Origin: Rugalucina vietnamica
Lineage: Eukaryota > Mollusca > Bivalvia > Lucinida > Lucinidae
Length of the DNA: 64,000 nucleotides
NCBI GenBank assembly: GCA_964017185.1
Contig: OZ024874.1
Span: 15,557,957 to 15,621,956, forward strand
Direction of reading: 5' to 3'
In this document: positions 10,346 to 20,530 of the stretch, one piece after another
Layout of the letters: each line of letters begins with the position of its first letter
Position numbering within the stretch: position 1 is the stretch's first letter
Made by a program: the position numbers and the translations under genes
Notes under the pieces: generated by a model
What the model was told of the DNA's origin: nothing
The model's database searches: none
The model's input: only the letters and a program-made list of their open reading frames with translations

Positions 10346-11003
10346 AATTACAAGTTGGCTTCTTTAAAAAGAAACCAATGAAAAGGTCAGCAGCCGTTTG
10401 TTATAATAGATTGCTTTTGCTCTAGATTTCAGTGTTGTTGATTCTCTGGTTTGTCATTAATTTCGATTCATGAATGTCGTTTCTTGTTATGAACGCTTGA
10501 CCAGTGTGTGTATCTGTCACTCAAGGCATTGACCAAAATTTCTGATGTTATGGAATCAAAGCCAATACTCAAAGGGAACACGATTACAATCAATATGTCG
10601 ATGTGTAGAAAACCGTTTTGCAGTGCAGTCAATTTGTGACAGAGTTCTGATTTTTGACCTGCAGCCACACTACCAGATGGACTAAAAGTCAGCCATATAG
10701 AGTTCCTATAGTTTCTGTACCCCTCGTCAGGGTATCTACGATCTAAACCTAGATGCGCTATGATAAGCAGTCACCACGATCGAGACTGCTTGCTAGATTT
10801 TATTGCTTTTTGACGGGGAGTGTCAACAATGGATAAATTTAATTGATTGCGGTTAACTATCTAGTCAGTATAGACGGGTTCACTAGTTTTTGTTAAGCGC
10901 TTTATGTGACAAAACGCGTAATTGAGAGAGAGCAGTCGATCATGGGTAAAATTTTCTCCATATTCAAAGTAAACACTGTGGAAAAGGTCCTGAGGGACCT
11001 TCT
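10346..11003. other. Unidentified insertion in the dead LINE
   Basis: The LINE peptide breaks after the codons for PDKI and resumes with the codons for SVLMQDY, leaving about 650 bp that the LINE does not explain. No clear terminal repeats are seen; a short GGTCC-TGA-GGACC type palindrome lies near the right edge. Boundaries are approximate. Confidence 0.4.
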
Positions 11004-12190
11004 CCAAAAAGATCAGTGCTTATGCAAGACTATAAAAACGGTGGACTAACTATTATTGATTACTTTATTGAAGCTTTGAAAGCGGGATGGCTAAGAAGAA
11101 TTTTTGATGAAAATAATAAAGGCTTATCGAAAGAATAATATTTGGAAAAAATAAATAAGTTTGGAGGAAAGTTGATTTTAGAGTGTAACATACATAGTTA
11201 TGATTGTAATCAGATTGCTAAAGAGAATACTTTCCTACGTGATGTTTTATTAGGGTAGAGTAAGATTAATACTGTTGAAAGCACTGATGTTATTGCTAAG
11301 GAAATTATCTGGAATAACTCTCAAATAAAATGTGATAATAAATTATTTTTTTTTATCAACAATGGTTTGAAAAAGGCATTAAATTTATAAAACATATATA
11401 TGATTTTAGATCAAGAAATTTTTACACCATTGAACACTTTAAACATTTGTACAATGTATCACATAATAACTTTTTAAAATATCATAATATCGTTTCAAAT
11501 ATAAAAAGTATTTGGAAAAGAAAATTAAAAGATGAAGATTTTAGAAATTTACCATTAAGACGAAACAAAACCCTTTATATTCTCACTCAAGAAAAACAGT
11601 CGATAAACAAACATTTTTTTAACATTAGATTAAATGCAGTAAAAACACCTGTTATAAAGTCAGAAGCAAAATGGACCGATGATTTTCCTCAAGAACAACT
11701 TAATTAGTCGCAATATTATCAAATGAGTATAAACTGCACAGTCGACGTAAAATTACGAAATTTTAACTATAAATATCTCATGAGGATTGTGCCAAATAAC
11801 AAATACCTGTTTAAATGTAAACTAGCTCCGTCTGTCCTTTGCGATTTCTGTGCAAGGCATGAGAAAACTAATGTACATTTATTTTGGGAATGTTGTTATG
11901 TACAAGATTTATGGTCTAAAATTCATGAAATACTAACCTATAATAACATTGAAATACAATTGAGTTATTTCACAATAAGTTTTGTGTTAATTATGGTACA
12001 AACCCAAAACATCTTGTGTTTAATTTTATTTTTCTTCTGGTGAAATACTATATTTTCTCAACAAAATATAAACAACAACTACCGACAATTAATGGGTTCC
12101 TAAATTTATTGATTCAAACGAGAGAATTCGAAGAATATATAGCTTTCTCAAAAAATGAACTTGATATACATAACAAAAATAGCATTTGAT

Positions 12191-13034
12191 TAGATTTCTT
12201 AATTAACTTCATATTTAATGTCAGTTCTTTTTTTAAGCACCGCACTTTTTTAGCGTTTTATATCGATAGACTCTGAAAGTTCCATGAGCAAAACTTGTGA
12301 GAATCTCTTATGATAATATTTTGTTGACCGGCCTCTGATGAAATGAATGACATAAAATAGTGTATATAGAACGAAGATACTCTATAAGAATGTGTCATGA
12401 GTGTGTGCATACTTCTTTTTTTCTTATCTTTTTTATCCTTTTCTTTTCTTATTCCATTTTCAATGTTAAGTCAGCCAATCCGATACAAATAACCGTGCAA
12501 TAAATGATAGATGATATAGATTACATAAATCATATACATTTGGGATAGCTTTAGTATTATTTCAATATGATATAATTATGCTAAGCACCGTTATGCATTG
12601 GACGGTTTTTTTTTTATCTTTCTTCTTCTTGTCATAGAAGTATTCTTGTTCCATCAAATTTATTATAACCAACGATGTTAACGTATGCTACGTGAACTTG
12701 GTTTATATCTTCACCATAAGTTTCTACTCATGCTAGCTACGTGTTTCGGCTTTTACATTTATCATTATATATTTTGGAATAAGAAAGAGAAAACGATTGA
12801 AGGACCTCTGACGGTGGTAATGGGAGTTATAATGTATAGCTGCCTCAGATTTTGAGGAAAATAAATTTTGGTCAAATGCTTTTGTTTTTTTATACATGCT
12901 TGCTAGTAGTCCATAGTTCATGATATTGGATCGAGGTTTTTGTTTCAAAAGATGTACTGCTTTATTTTTGGGTTAAAATGGGCATATTTTGTATTAAACA
13001 TATAGAAAAATAGAAAAAGTATTTATTTAACATT
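12191..13034. other. No gene recognised; probable LINE 3' flank
   Basis: T- and A-rich sequence following the dead LINE. It may include that LINE's 3' UTR, but I find no tail or target duplication. No open frame of interest. Confidence 0.35.
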
Positions 13035-13136
13035 GTTCCCCCCCGAGTCCCAAGAAATCCTTTTGCATGTGAATGCATTGTCATATTTTACATATAATAT
13101 GTGAATGGCGTTCTGGGACTCGGGGGGGGGGGGAAC
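13035..13136. repeat. Fold-back (MITE-like) repeat
   Basis: Inverted arms GTTCCCCCCCGAGTCCCA (left) and its near-exact complement ending in a longer G run (right) enclose about 55 bp. This predicts a stable hairpin. No target duplication is evident. Confidence 0.6.
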
Positions 13137-13944
13137 ACTACCCTACAGCCCAAAATGTTATCTCAGTACAAGAGCCCAAGTATGTGAAATTGTTTTAAAC
13201 TTAAAAATAAAAAGAAAACAAAACAGAAATTAAATTGTAAGCCATGTATAAAGTACAGAAAATGGATATATATATATTTGTTTCCAAAATTAACCCAAAT
13301 CTGCATGATTTATAACCACTTTTTATGTTCCATTCCCCAGAAAATGAGGGTACTGTACATTCTGTGGAACAAACTTTTGAAATCATTCTATACTAATATT
13401 GTCCACTTGTTTACACGGCCAGTAACCTCTTGCACCACAAACAGTAACATTGGTGGATTGTTTTACTTTTTTAAAAAATGTATTAACTTTCAAATCAACA
13501 ACTTTTCAGTCACGTCGGTACGATGCCACCACTGTCTAGGTATTAGCCAGTACTATGGGAACTTAAAATGTCTTTGTCATTGGTACAATACAGCGACGTG
13601 AAGTTTCAAATTACCAACTTTTAGGATGTTGACACAGTTTCGCCATTCATTGTCATAAAACTATTTGCATATTATACCACGTTAGGCATCAAAATATGTA
13701 TCTTTCGGTTCTTTAATGCAACCGACTCTAAATGGAGGCCCCGTGTTTGATCCAACCGTTGCCTGAGACACATTAACTCCCCAGAATACTGGGTACAAGA
13801 AGTAATACCTGGCTAAATCCCAAAATGACTGAAAAATTGTTACTATTAAATGATGTTCGGCCATAATCTAAATGAACCAAAAATAAAGTTTATGATTAGA
13901 ATCACTACGACACATCCATTACACTGAAACGGGACGCATGTGAG
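13137..13944. other. No gene recognised
   Basis: Short frames only, none with motifs I recognise. A stretch near 13715-13760 has a weak resemblance to a tRNA B-box (GTTTGATCCAAC), which might be the head of the SINE-like sequence that follows; not convincing alone. Confidence 0.3.
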
Positions 13945-14079
13945 ACAAGCTAAGTTCTGTTTGCGGGTGTGCCAGGCGGTTTTTGTCTGGGATCTCGTGT
14001 TTTCGCCCACCTACTAATTGGTCCATCTCATACGAGCTGAAATAATCTTAAAAGGGACATAAAACTGAATCAGAAAAAT
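13945..14079 (+). repeat. SINE-like 3' segment (tentative)
   Basis: The block ending in CATACGAGCTGAAATAATC and AAAAGGGACATAAAACTGAA resembles, from memory, the conserved 3' portion of molluscan SINEs. A related segment is at 58508-58556. No convincing tRNA head or target duplication was identified. Confidence 0.35.
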
Positions 14080-14315
14080 AAATACAAATACAAATACAAA
14101 TACAAATAATTTATTAAAGTCTCACCTCATAAAAAGTTAAAAATACAAACATTTAAAACTTAATACGTGAGAGGCTCTAGTTTAGAGCTATGAGAGACTA
14201 TAAAACCGACGTTTGTACATTATTACATATTTACACATTTAAAGGAAATAAAACTTGCATCTCAGTATCATAGATCAATTTAAAAGTCAATTATATAAAA
14301 TTCCGCGTCTGGTTC

Positions 14316-15711
14316 TTAAAATGTCAAAGCACATGTTCTTATACTCTTATTAATTTTACAGTTCAATATTGAGGATAGCAGCTCTTGGTCATTCATATTC
14401 ATCAAATCTGGGAATTCCGCAGACAGTACCCTAAACATTACTTCTCTTAAGTCTTTATACACCGGACATTTAAGTAGTACATGTTCCTCATTTTCTATTA
14501 AATTGACACAGTTGAAACAAGTTCTTGAATCGTCGGATAGGCGCTCATAGCGCCCCGTTTCAAGACGAATTGGCGCCACTCCACATCGGAACTTTGCATA
14601 AGCACTTCTATAACCATGCGGCATTAAACAATTTAGATAATTTTCTATTTGATATACACTTTTAAACAATCTATATGTTCTTAGCTTATTTCTTCCAGTT
14701 CCCTGACGTGCATTAATTCTGGTTATGTCCTCCCTCCATGAGTCCACGAATTTGTGAAACAGATAATCCGCTAAATTTGCTTTCATCACTCTTGGATTCG
14801 TAACTTCCGGTTCGTATAAAATACCAGCCTCCCTTAACGTTTTGCTTACTCTGTAATTCCAATTTTGGCAACGACCATTACTATTTCTTTCCGCCCAATC
14901 GAAGATTTTACGATTTAATCTACAAGAGTCCATACTTTTAAGTCGTAACCACTGGTTAATAACACTAGACCACAGCCGAACCGACGTAGGCTTCCACCCT
15001 GTATCACCATATACGGCGGAATTCGGTGTATACCTCCCCACTCCCATATAGTACCTTTCTGTAAGCTGTACTGAATTAATGGAGGAGAACTGCCTGGTTC
15101 CCCAAACAGCTGCTCCATAGCTTATGACACTCCATACCATGCTGTCGAACAGTTTCTGGAATGACCGGAAAGGTAGACCTCCGAATGATTTGCTTTTGGC
15201 GATGACAAGTCCTAGGGCTCTATTAGCAGCCTTGGCTACGTGATTTGCCATTTCTGAGTAATCCAAATGTTCCGTAGGACGTATTCCTAGATAGATGTAA
15301 TAATCAACAAGATTTAACGCTTTGTTACCACATTTAAAACTGAAATCCGTTTGTAAAACACCCACAGGGCGAAAATGCACAATATTTGACTTCTGTTCGT
15401 TAATATTTATTTTATTGAATTGACACCACTCGCCGAGCTGATTCAGCAGAATCTGCAGGTCTTCTTCCTTTGTCGCAAGAAGGACTAAATCGTCTGCGTA
15501 GAGCAAAACGGACACTATTTCTCCATCTATTTCAATTCCAATGCCTAAACTATTAATTTTTATGACTAGGTCGTTGACATACAGGTTGAACAGCAGAGTT
15601 GACAATGTACAACCTTGCTTAAGGCCACAGCCAGCGTCCACAAAATCTGTTTTTAAACCATTTATTCGAACGGAACACTTCACATTGTCGTAGAGCGATT
15701 TTATTGCATTA
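14316..15711 (-). pseudogene. LINE ORF2, RT palm to C-terminus (downstream of Gypsy insertion)
   Basis: About 465 codons without a stop. It carries the RT block GLKQGCTLSTLLFNLYVNDL, the catalytic box YADD in LLYADDLVLLA, the WCQFNKININEQKSNIVHF block, the LGI block, and a long C-terminal region ending with a CX2C...HX4C cluster (CFNCVNLIENEEHVLLKC). RT motif A lies in the part at 25387-27465. The reading frame is the same on both sides of the 4-bp target duplication, so the LINE frame was intact when the Gypsy element arrived; as it stands the gene is split and non-functional. Confidence 0.85.
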
Positions 15712-16049
15712 TGTAGCGTTTTTCTTGCTAACACCACAGTTTATGAATCCGTGTGAAATTTAGACAAGACGAATCAAGCAACACATTTAACTTTTAATGT
15801 AATAACCTCAAAATCTAAATCATAGTCTGCCTGGCCTTCGGACCTCGAGCCTTATATACTCTGACAGAAGCTCCGGTGAATCCTGCGAGTCTCCTGTCAG
15901 AGTACTCCCAACTCATGGGAGAAGGTGGTAGCTTGCTCCGCTCACTCCTCCCATGCATACTACCGCAGCGGAGCTCCAACACATCGAGCTCCCTCGGAGT
16001 ATGACGGGAGGAGCAAGGGAATCACTACCTGCAACGTATTTTCGTTACA
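15712..16049 (-). repeat. Gypsy 3' LTR
   Basis: 338 bp, plus-strand termini TGTAGCG and CGTTACA. Identical to the LTR at 25049-25386 except one A/G difference within the GACGGGAGGAGC segment near the right end. Confidence 0.95.
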
Positions 16050-16075
16050 CAGCCCTCCCCCAAGACTGAACCTCC
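16050..16075 (-). promoter_or_regulatory. Gypsy polypurine tract
   Basis: Directly inside the 3' LTR the minus strand reads TTGGGGGAGGGCTG, a purine-rich run in the position expected for plus-strand DNA priming. Confidence 0.7.
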
Positions 16076-16406
16076 GCCGTTCAGTTTTGAGATTGGGTGG
16101 CACGGTCCGAAAGTCAGGCAACAGAAACAAGCAATTATTCAATGCATAAAATCAACATTCATAATCAATGTCAATTCAAAATTCCATGTAAATGTCAATG
16201 TATGCACTTAGCACTTTGAAAAAAAAAAAAAAACATAACAATTAAATGTCTTACCGAAACAAATTAATCCATGAGATACATGTAAATCCATTTGATAACA
16301 CAAACATAAAGTTAATCCACTTTCTTAGAAAAAGCACATGTCATTTAATCAATAATACTGAATAACTCATTGTCACAATTAATTCCTGGTACACAGTTTG
16401 TTTAAA

Positions 16407-19283
16407 TCACTTCCTATGATAATGTCCGTTCATGTACTCCACGAATTCTCCATGAATGTAATTGAAAAGCGCCTGTGGGTCAATGTCCTTCGGGTCCACA
16501 GAGTTAGTATATCCCACAGACGCTACACGCTGTTCCTCGACACGCCCATCCGCAAACGTCGTCGTCGTTTTCACCAGGGAAAGATTTACACCCTGGACAA
16601 GTACCGTAGGTGTACTGGTCCCTCCGTCGGTCGTCGCTCCATCGGTCGTCGCTCCATCGGCTGTCGCTCCATCCGTAGTTGCTCCATTGGTCGCCGCTCC
16701 GTTGTTCGTTGCTCCGTTGGTACCCGGTTGTGGCTCCCATGACGTGTTTGAAGCCTTCGCCGAACCGCTCCCGTCGTTTGGTGAGAAGCCAGGCTCCGAA
16801 GCATTCGGTGCCTGCGATGTACTACAGTTTGACGACTCAGGATCCCGAAATGTAGCATCATAAGCCTTTGACAGTGTATTCAGCATCTCTTCAGCATCCG
16901 ATTCAGATAAGTAATCAAAGTCCACAGTTGAGATGTCGGAGAAATATGTGGTCTCCTGAGAGTCCTGGATATTCCCACTATGTGGGACATCCTGCTGGCT
17001 TAGACTCTCTGTATCTCCAGGATGTAGACTGATAGCGTCGTCAAAATCACATGTCTCCATTGGTGTCCCCTGCCGACTCGACGTCGAAACTGATGGCTCC
17101 GAACTTACTGTCGGTACCGTTTTACTTGGTGTGCCTCGGCGTCGATATTCACTGGCATCACAATACAGCTCCGCCGCTCCAGTAGTCTTAGCCTGTACCA
17201 CTGCTGCTGGAAGACTATGTCTTTTCTTCAGATGGGCACTAAGATAACTACGCCTCAGGAAGGTAGACACACAGCCATCCTCTGGACACTCAAAATATCT
17301 GGTCCTACTGGCATGACTCTCTTTAACATGGCGCTTCAAATTCCGGGTGTTGGTGAACCCGGAATTGCAGACATCACACACGAATTTCTTATCTTTTCCC
17401 ATATCATCCAAAACACGACTGTCCTCTGTAAACTTCAATCCTAAATGGCTGCAACCACGTGTATACACTGGCATGTACTTCCTGTTGAAATCACAAAAAT
17501 CTCGTGCACAATTTGATTGGCTGTGTGCCAAAGGAGCAAAACGATGTCCAAGTTTCGCCGGATCACACAAATGCTCCGCTGAGATTTGTCCGTGCTTTAC
17601 TGGACATTGTATGCTTGAATGGTCTTGCTCCGTTGACGAAAGCTCCGGTGACCTTTCATATCCAACATCTGCGAGTTTGAAATTTTCCTGACATAATGTA
17701 GGAAATGGGGTTTTCTTTGCAGTGTCGACAAAAGAAAACGTTTCGATCTTCTGTAGTGAATAATTTTCAGCATTGCTGTCTACCACACATGATGTTGGAG
17801 AAAGTACAGCACCTTGACTGACTCCTGCAGACGTTGAATTCAAAGTTTGGTTTTTATCATTTCTTTCAGCACAATTTTCCAGATATCTCTGAGAGAATTT
17901 TTCCAAACTAGGGAAAGCTACAACTTCGACAGTATGTGCTACTGACGCTTGGAACCAGTCTAACTTTTCTGTACCTTTATAGGGCTTGATGTTGTCTCCG
18001 TGCACCACCACAGGAGCTGAGCTCCGGTCACACTGAATCTTGAAGAGGACATCACAAATCTTTTCAGTTATGACCCATGGACCAGTCCAGTGTCGGGAAA
18101 TCTTACATTTTACACCAGGGGTTGCTTTCTTTTGATTTCTCCATACCAAATCACCTCGATTGTAGCTATATTCTTGAACCCTGCAGTCATATTGCTTCTT
18201 TTGCCGTTCTGCTGCTTTCTTTGTGGTTTCGCGCACAAGACGATGTGACTCTCTTAGTTTTGACTGAAGCTGGTTTACATACTCAGAGGCCGTAAGAACT
18301 TCCTCATCCGGGCTTGGCTCAGTAATGATGTCAATCGGAATTGTCATTTTCTCCCCATAAACCAGACGATAAGGTGACATGCCGGTACTTTCATGGACTG
18401 TGCTGTTATAAGCCATAACAACGAAATCAAGATGCTGGTCCCAATCTCGCTGATTTTCTGATACGTATTTGGACAAGATATTGTAGACAGTCCTGTTAGT
18501 CCGTTCTACCATTCCATCGGATCTAGGATGTAATGGACTGGTTCTTGTCTTCCCTATCTGGAATAAATCACAAACTTCCTTGAATAGGGCACTCTCGAAC
18601 TGCCGACCTTGGTCGGAGTGTATCTCCCTCGGACAACCATAGCGCTTTATCCATCCTCTGAACAGGTAATCTGCCACAGTGCTAGCCTTAATATCTGGTA
18701 GAGGGTATAATTCAGTTAGCTTGGTAAAGTAGTCCCCAACAACTAAAATGTAGGAATTCCCATTGCCTGACGTCGGATATGGCCCTGACAAATCTGCAGC
18801 TATGCGTTCAAACCTGCCACCCAAGACATAGGATTTCATTGGATGTCGCTTTCGGCACTGTGGCTCATTTCTTTCCCCACATATTCTACATGCTCTGACG
18901 TAGTTGGTTGTTGAATCATGCATCTGCTGCCAGTAAAACGGGCATGCTTTTGCATTCTCCCATGTCTTTTTAATCCCTGGATGTCCTGATGTATGTGCAT
19001 CATGAAGATGCCACAGCACTGAGTTGACTAATGATGCTGGTATGCAAATTCTCCATCTGATATCCGTCTCTGAGAAGTACCATTTTAAACACAATAGATC
19101 ATTCTTGATTTCTAGCAACTGCCATCTGGCCAACCAGAATTTAGTTTCCGGACTCTTGTCGGAAATTTCATTCCAGCATGGTTTTTCTGAGCCATTTCTT
19201 TTCAGATTTATTATGAATGAAATGTTTTCATCTTCATTTTGAGAAAAAAGGTACAAGTAGGCAAAGATCAGGAAAAGGCGCAA
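16407..19283 (-). CDS. Gypsy integrase with C-terminal C2H2 zinc fingers
   Basis: 958 codons from the first methionine, which itself lies in inserted sequence; element-derived sequence begins at about residue 15. The HHCC zinc-binding part is visible (HLHDAHTSGHPG, then CRICGE), followed by DDE core residues in ERIAADLSGPY, IHSDQGRQFES and MVERTNRTVYN, then a GPY/F-type module (HWTGPWVITEKICDVLFKIQ). Downstream are about 160 unrecognised residues, then two C2H2 fingers at about 632-690: CX2CX12HX4H (CDVC...HVKESH) and CX4CX12HX4H (CPEDGC...HLKKRH). The tail is acidic and Ser/Thr-rich with NGATTDGAT-type 4-residue repeats coded by a 12-bp minisatellite (16622-16715). Integrase inserts the cDNA; the fingers might bind DNA or chromatin, which is inference. 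Confidence 0.87.
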   Translation of the reverse strand: MRLFLIFAYLYLFSQNEDENISFIINLKRNGSEKPCWNEISDKSPETKFWLARWQLLEIKNDLLCLKWYFSETDIRWRICIPASLVNSVLWHLHDAHTSGHPGIKKTWENAKACPFYWQQMHDSTTNYVRACRICGERNEPQCRKRHPMKSYVLGGRFERIAADLSGPYPTSGNGNSYILVVGDYFTKLTELYPLPDIKASTVADYLFRGWIKRYGCPREIHSDQGRQFESALFKEVCDLFQIGKTRTSPLHPRSDGMVERTNRTVYNILSKYVSENQRDWDQHLDFVVMAYNSTVHESTGMSPYRLVYGEKMTIPIDIITEPSPDEEVLTASEYVNQLQSKLRESHRLVRETTKKAAERQKKQYDCRVQEYSYNRGDLVWRNQKKATPGVKCKISRHWTGPWVITEKICDVLFKIQCDRSSAPVVVHGDNIKPYKGTEKLDWFQASVAHTVEVVAFPSLEKFSQRYLENCAERNDKNQTLNSTSAGVSQGAVLSPTSCVVDSNAENYSLQKIETFSFVDTAKKTPFPTLCQENFKLADVGYERSPELSSTEQDHSSIQCPVKHGQISAEHLCDPAKLGHRFAPLAHSQSNCARDFCDFNRKYMPVYTRGCSHLGLKFTEDSRVLDDMGKDKKFVCDVCNSGFTNTRNLKRHVKESHASRTRYFECPEDGCVSTFLRRSYLSAHLKKRHSLPAAVVQAKTTGAAELYCDASEYRRRGTPSKTVPTVSSEPSVSTSSRQGTPMETCDFDDAISLHPGDTESLSQQDVPHSGNIQDSQETTYFSDISTVDFDYLSESDAEEMLNTLSKAYDATFRDPESSNCSTSQAPNASEPGFSPNDGSGSAKASNTSWEPQPGTNGATNNGAATNGATTDGATADGATTDGATTDGGTSTPTVLVQGVNLSLVKTTTTFADGRVEEQRVASVGYTNSVDPKDIDPQALFNYIHGEFVEYMNGHYHRK

Positions 19284-20530
19284 TCAGAAAAAGATTCCCA
19301 CTCCAAAAACCGAGGTGGGAAAAAACCAAACTAACAATCAGGTACTTATACCATGAAACAATCGTAAGCCGAATGGGCAGCTATTTTCCCAATAGGTGGC
19401 CACTCAGTTACCTTAACTTAACTAAAAATATGAAAACATACATAAGGCGCCAACAGCACAAAATATTTTTAAACACCAAGACATAAAACAAAAAGAACCA
19501 CCACAGAAGTATCGACTTGGAACGATCAGTAACACAAAGTTACTGGCGGGCTTAAACCGGTTTTACATGGCCATAACCTCACCCTCAGCTTCTGCAGTGG
19601 TTCATAACATTTAGTTAGTTATTCGGTCCTCGTGGTGAATCTCTAACTAGTCAATGAATCATCAAGAACAAACAAATAAATCATGATAAACATCCTGATG
19701 AATCAAAAACCAGGACTCACAGACTGAGTAAGCTGCCCGACGATGGAGATCCCTGGGCGCCGAATAACCTACTAACTCCGGAGCAAAAGAAAAACACCAG
19801 TTGGACCCCGGTGGGCCAAGCAACAGACAAGAAGCTCCGGCCCCAACCAACTAAAATGAATAGCTTTATGTCGGGGCCATCATAGAGTCTGACGCCCGAC
19901 CCACCGGCGTGCAATTAAAGAAGGCAGCATAGCTATCAACCATGATTGGGTTAAAAACTAAGCATGCAGACTGTCGCATAACATTCAAGTTATAACCTAT
20001 ACGTTTGTAACGTGTTATGATTTTTCTGAACTGAAAAGAAAAATCATTAATTCCTTTAAGTTTCTTAAATTTGTAAACCAAGTCACCATAAAATTCAGGT
20101 TCCGAAAGGCCCTCACTTAAAAGCGTCTTTAACCCAACATTATATTTGGAAATCAATTCATAGTGTCTACGATAAAATTTAGAAAATGTTTTTCGAAGTT
20201 TATGATACCGATAGCCCTGTTGGAGAAGTTTTGCCGTTAAACATTTATTTCGAGCGTTGAAGTCTGTAACATGATTGCAGACTCTAGCAAACCTAATAAG
20301 TTGCGAAATGTATACACCATAAGAAGCACGACGAGGAACGTCACCATCCAAAAAAGGAAAATTTACTATATCAAAATCGAAGTCATCGCGCTTATCATAA
20401 ATTTTAGAAGAAACAAATCCATTTGCAACAGAAAGATGTAGATCTAAAAAGGGGGCTTCAGTATCTGAGATATTGGCTTTGTTCAACTGAAGTTCAGGTG
20501 GATAAATTTGATTGACCATACCTTCAAAAT
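19245..20530 (-). mobile_element. 3' end of another retroelement inserted in Gypsy pol
   Basis: The segment at 19245-19865 is the same untranslated repeat found at 8760, 29361, 34980 and 42592. Upstream of it on the minus strand, about 200 codons encode a conserved retroelement C-terminus (PFLDLHLSVANGF, SSKIYDKRDDFDFDIVNFPF, YGVYISQLIRFARVC, EFYGDLVYKFKKLKG, GRASDSM) that I remember from invertebrate RT proteins of uncertain class. It lies between the RNase H and integrase portions, on the same strand, and is fused in frame to RNase H. The right boundary is approximate. Confidence 0.75.

Larger units (their letters stand above)
8985..12190 (+). pseudogene. Decayed LINE ORF2 (RT C-terminal half)
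   Basis: The segment at 8985-9367 encodes the region after the RT catalytic box (SGLRLNVNKTIILKLGS, then LMGKITVVKTFAVPKLIYPL). The frame resumes at 10318 (FTWNSKPDKI) and again near 11004 (SVLMQDYKNGGLTIIDYF), then runs with several stops (near 11138, 11258, 11388 and 11705) to a CCHC-like cluster CDFCARHEKTNVHLFWEC at about 11840-11895. The order of blocks matches the C-terminal half of an L1/Tx1-like ORF2. It is 5'-truncated, has multiple stops and is broken by two insertions (9369-10315 and about 10346-11003). Confidence 0.75.

Noticed and set aside
16504-16861. Alternative frames rich in Arg, Ser or Val on both strands
   Set aside because: Products of the 12-bp minisatellite within the integrase tail; the integrase frame explains it.
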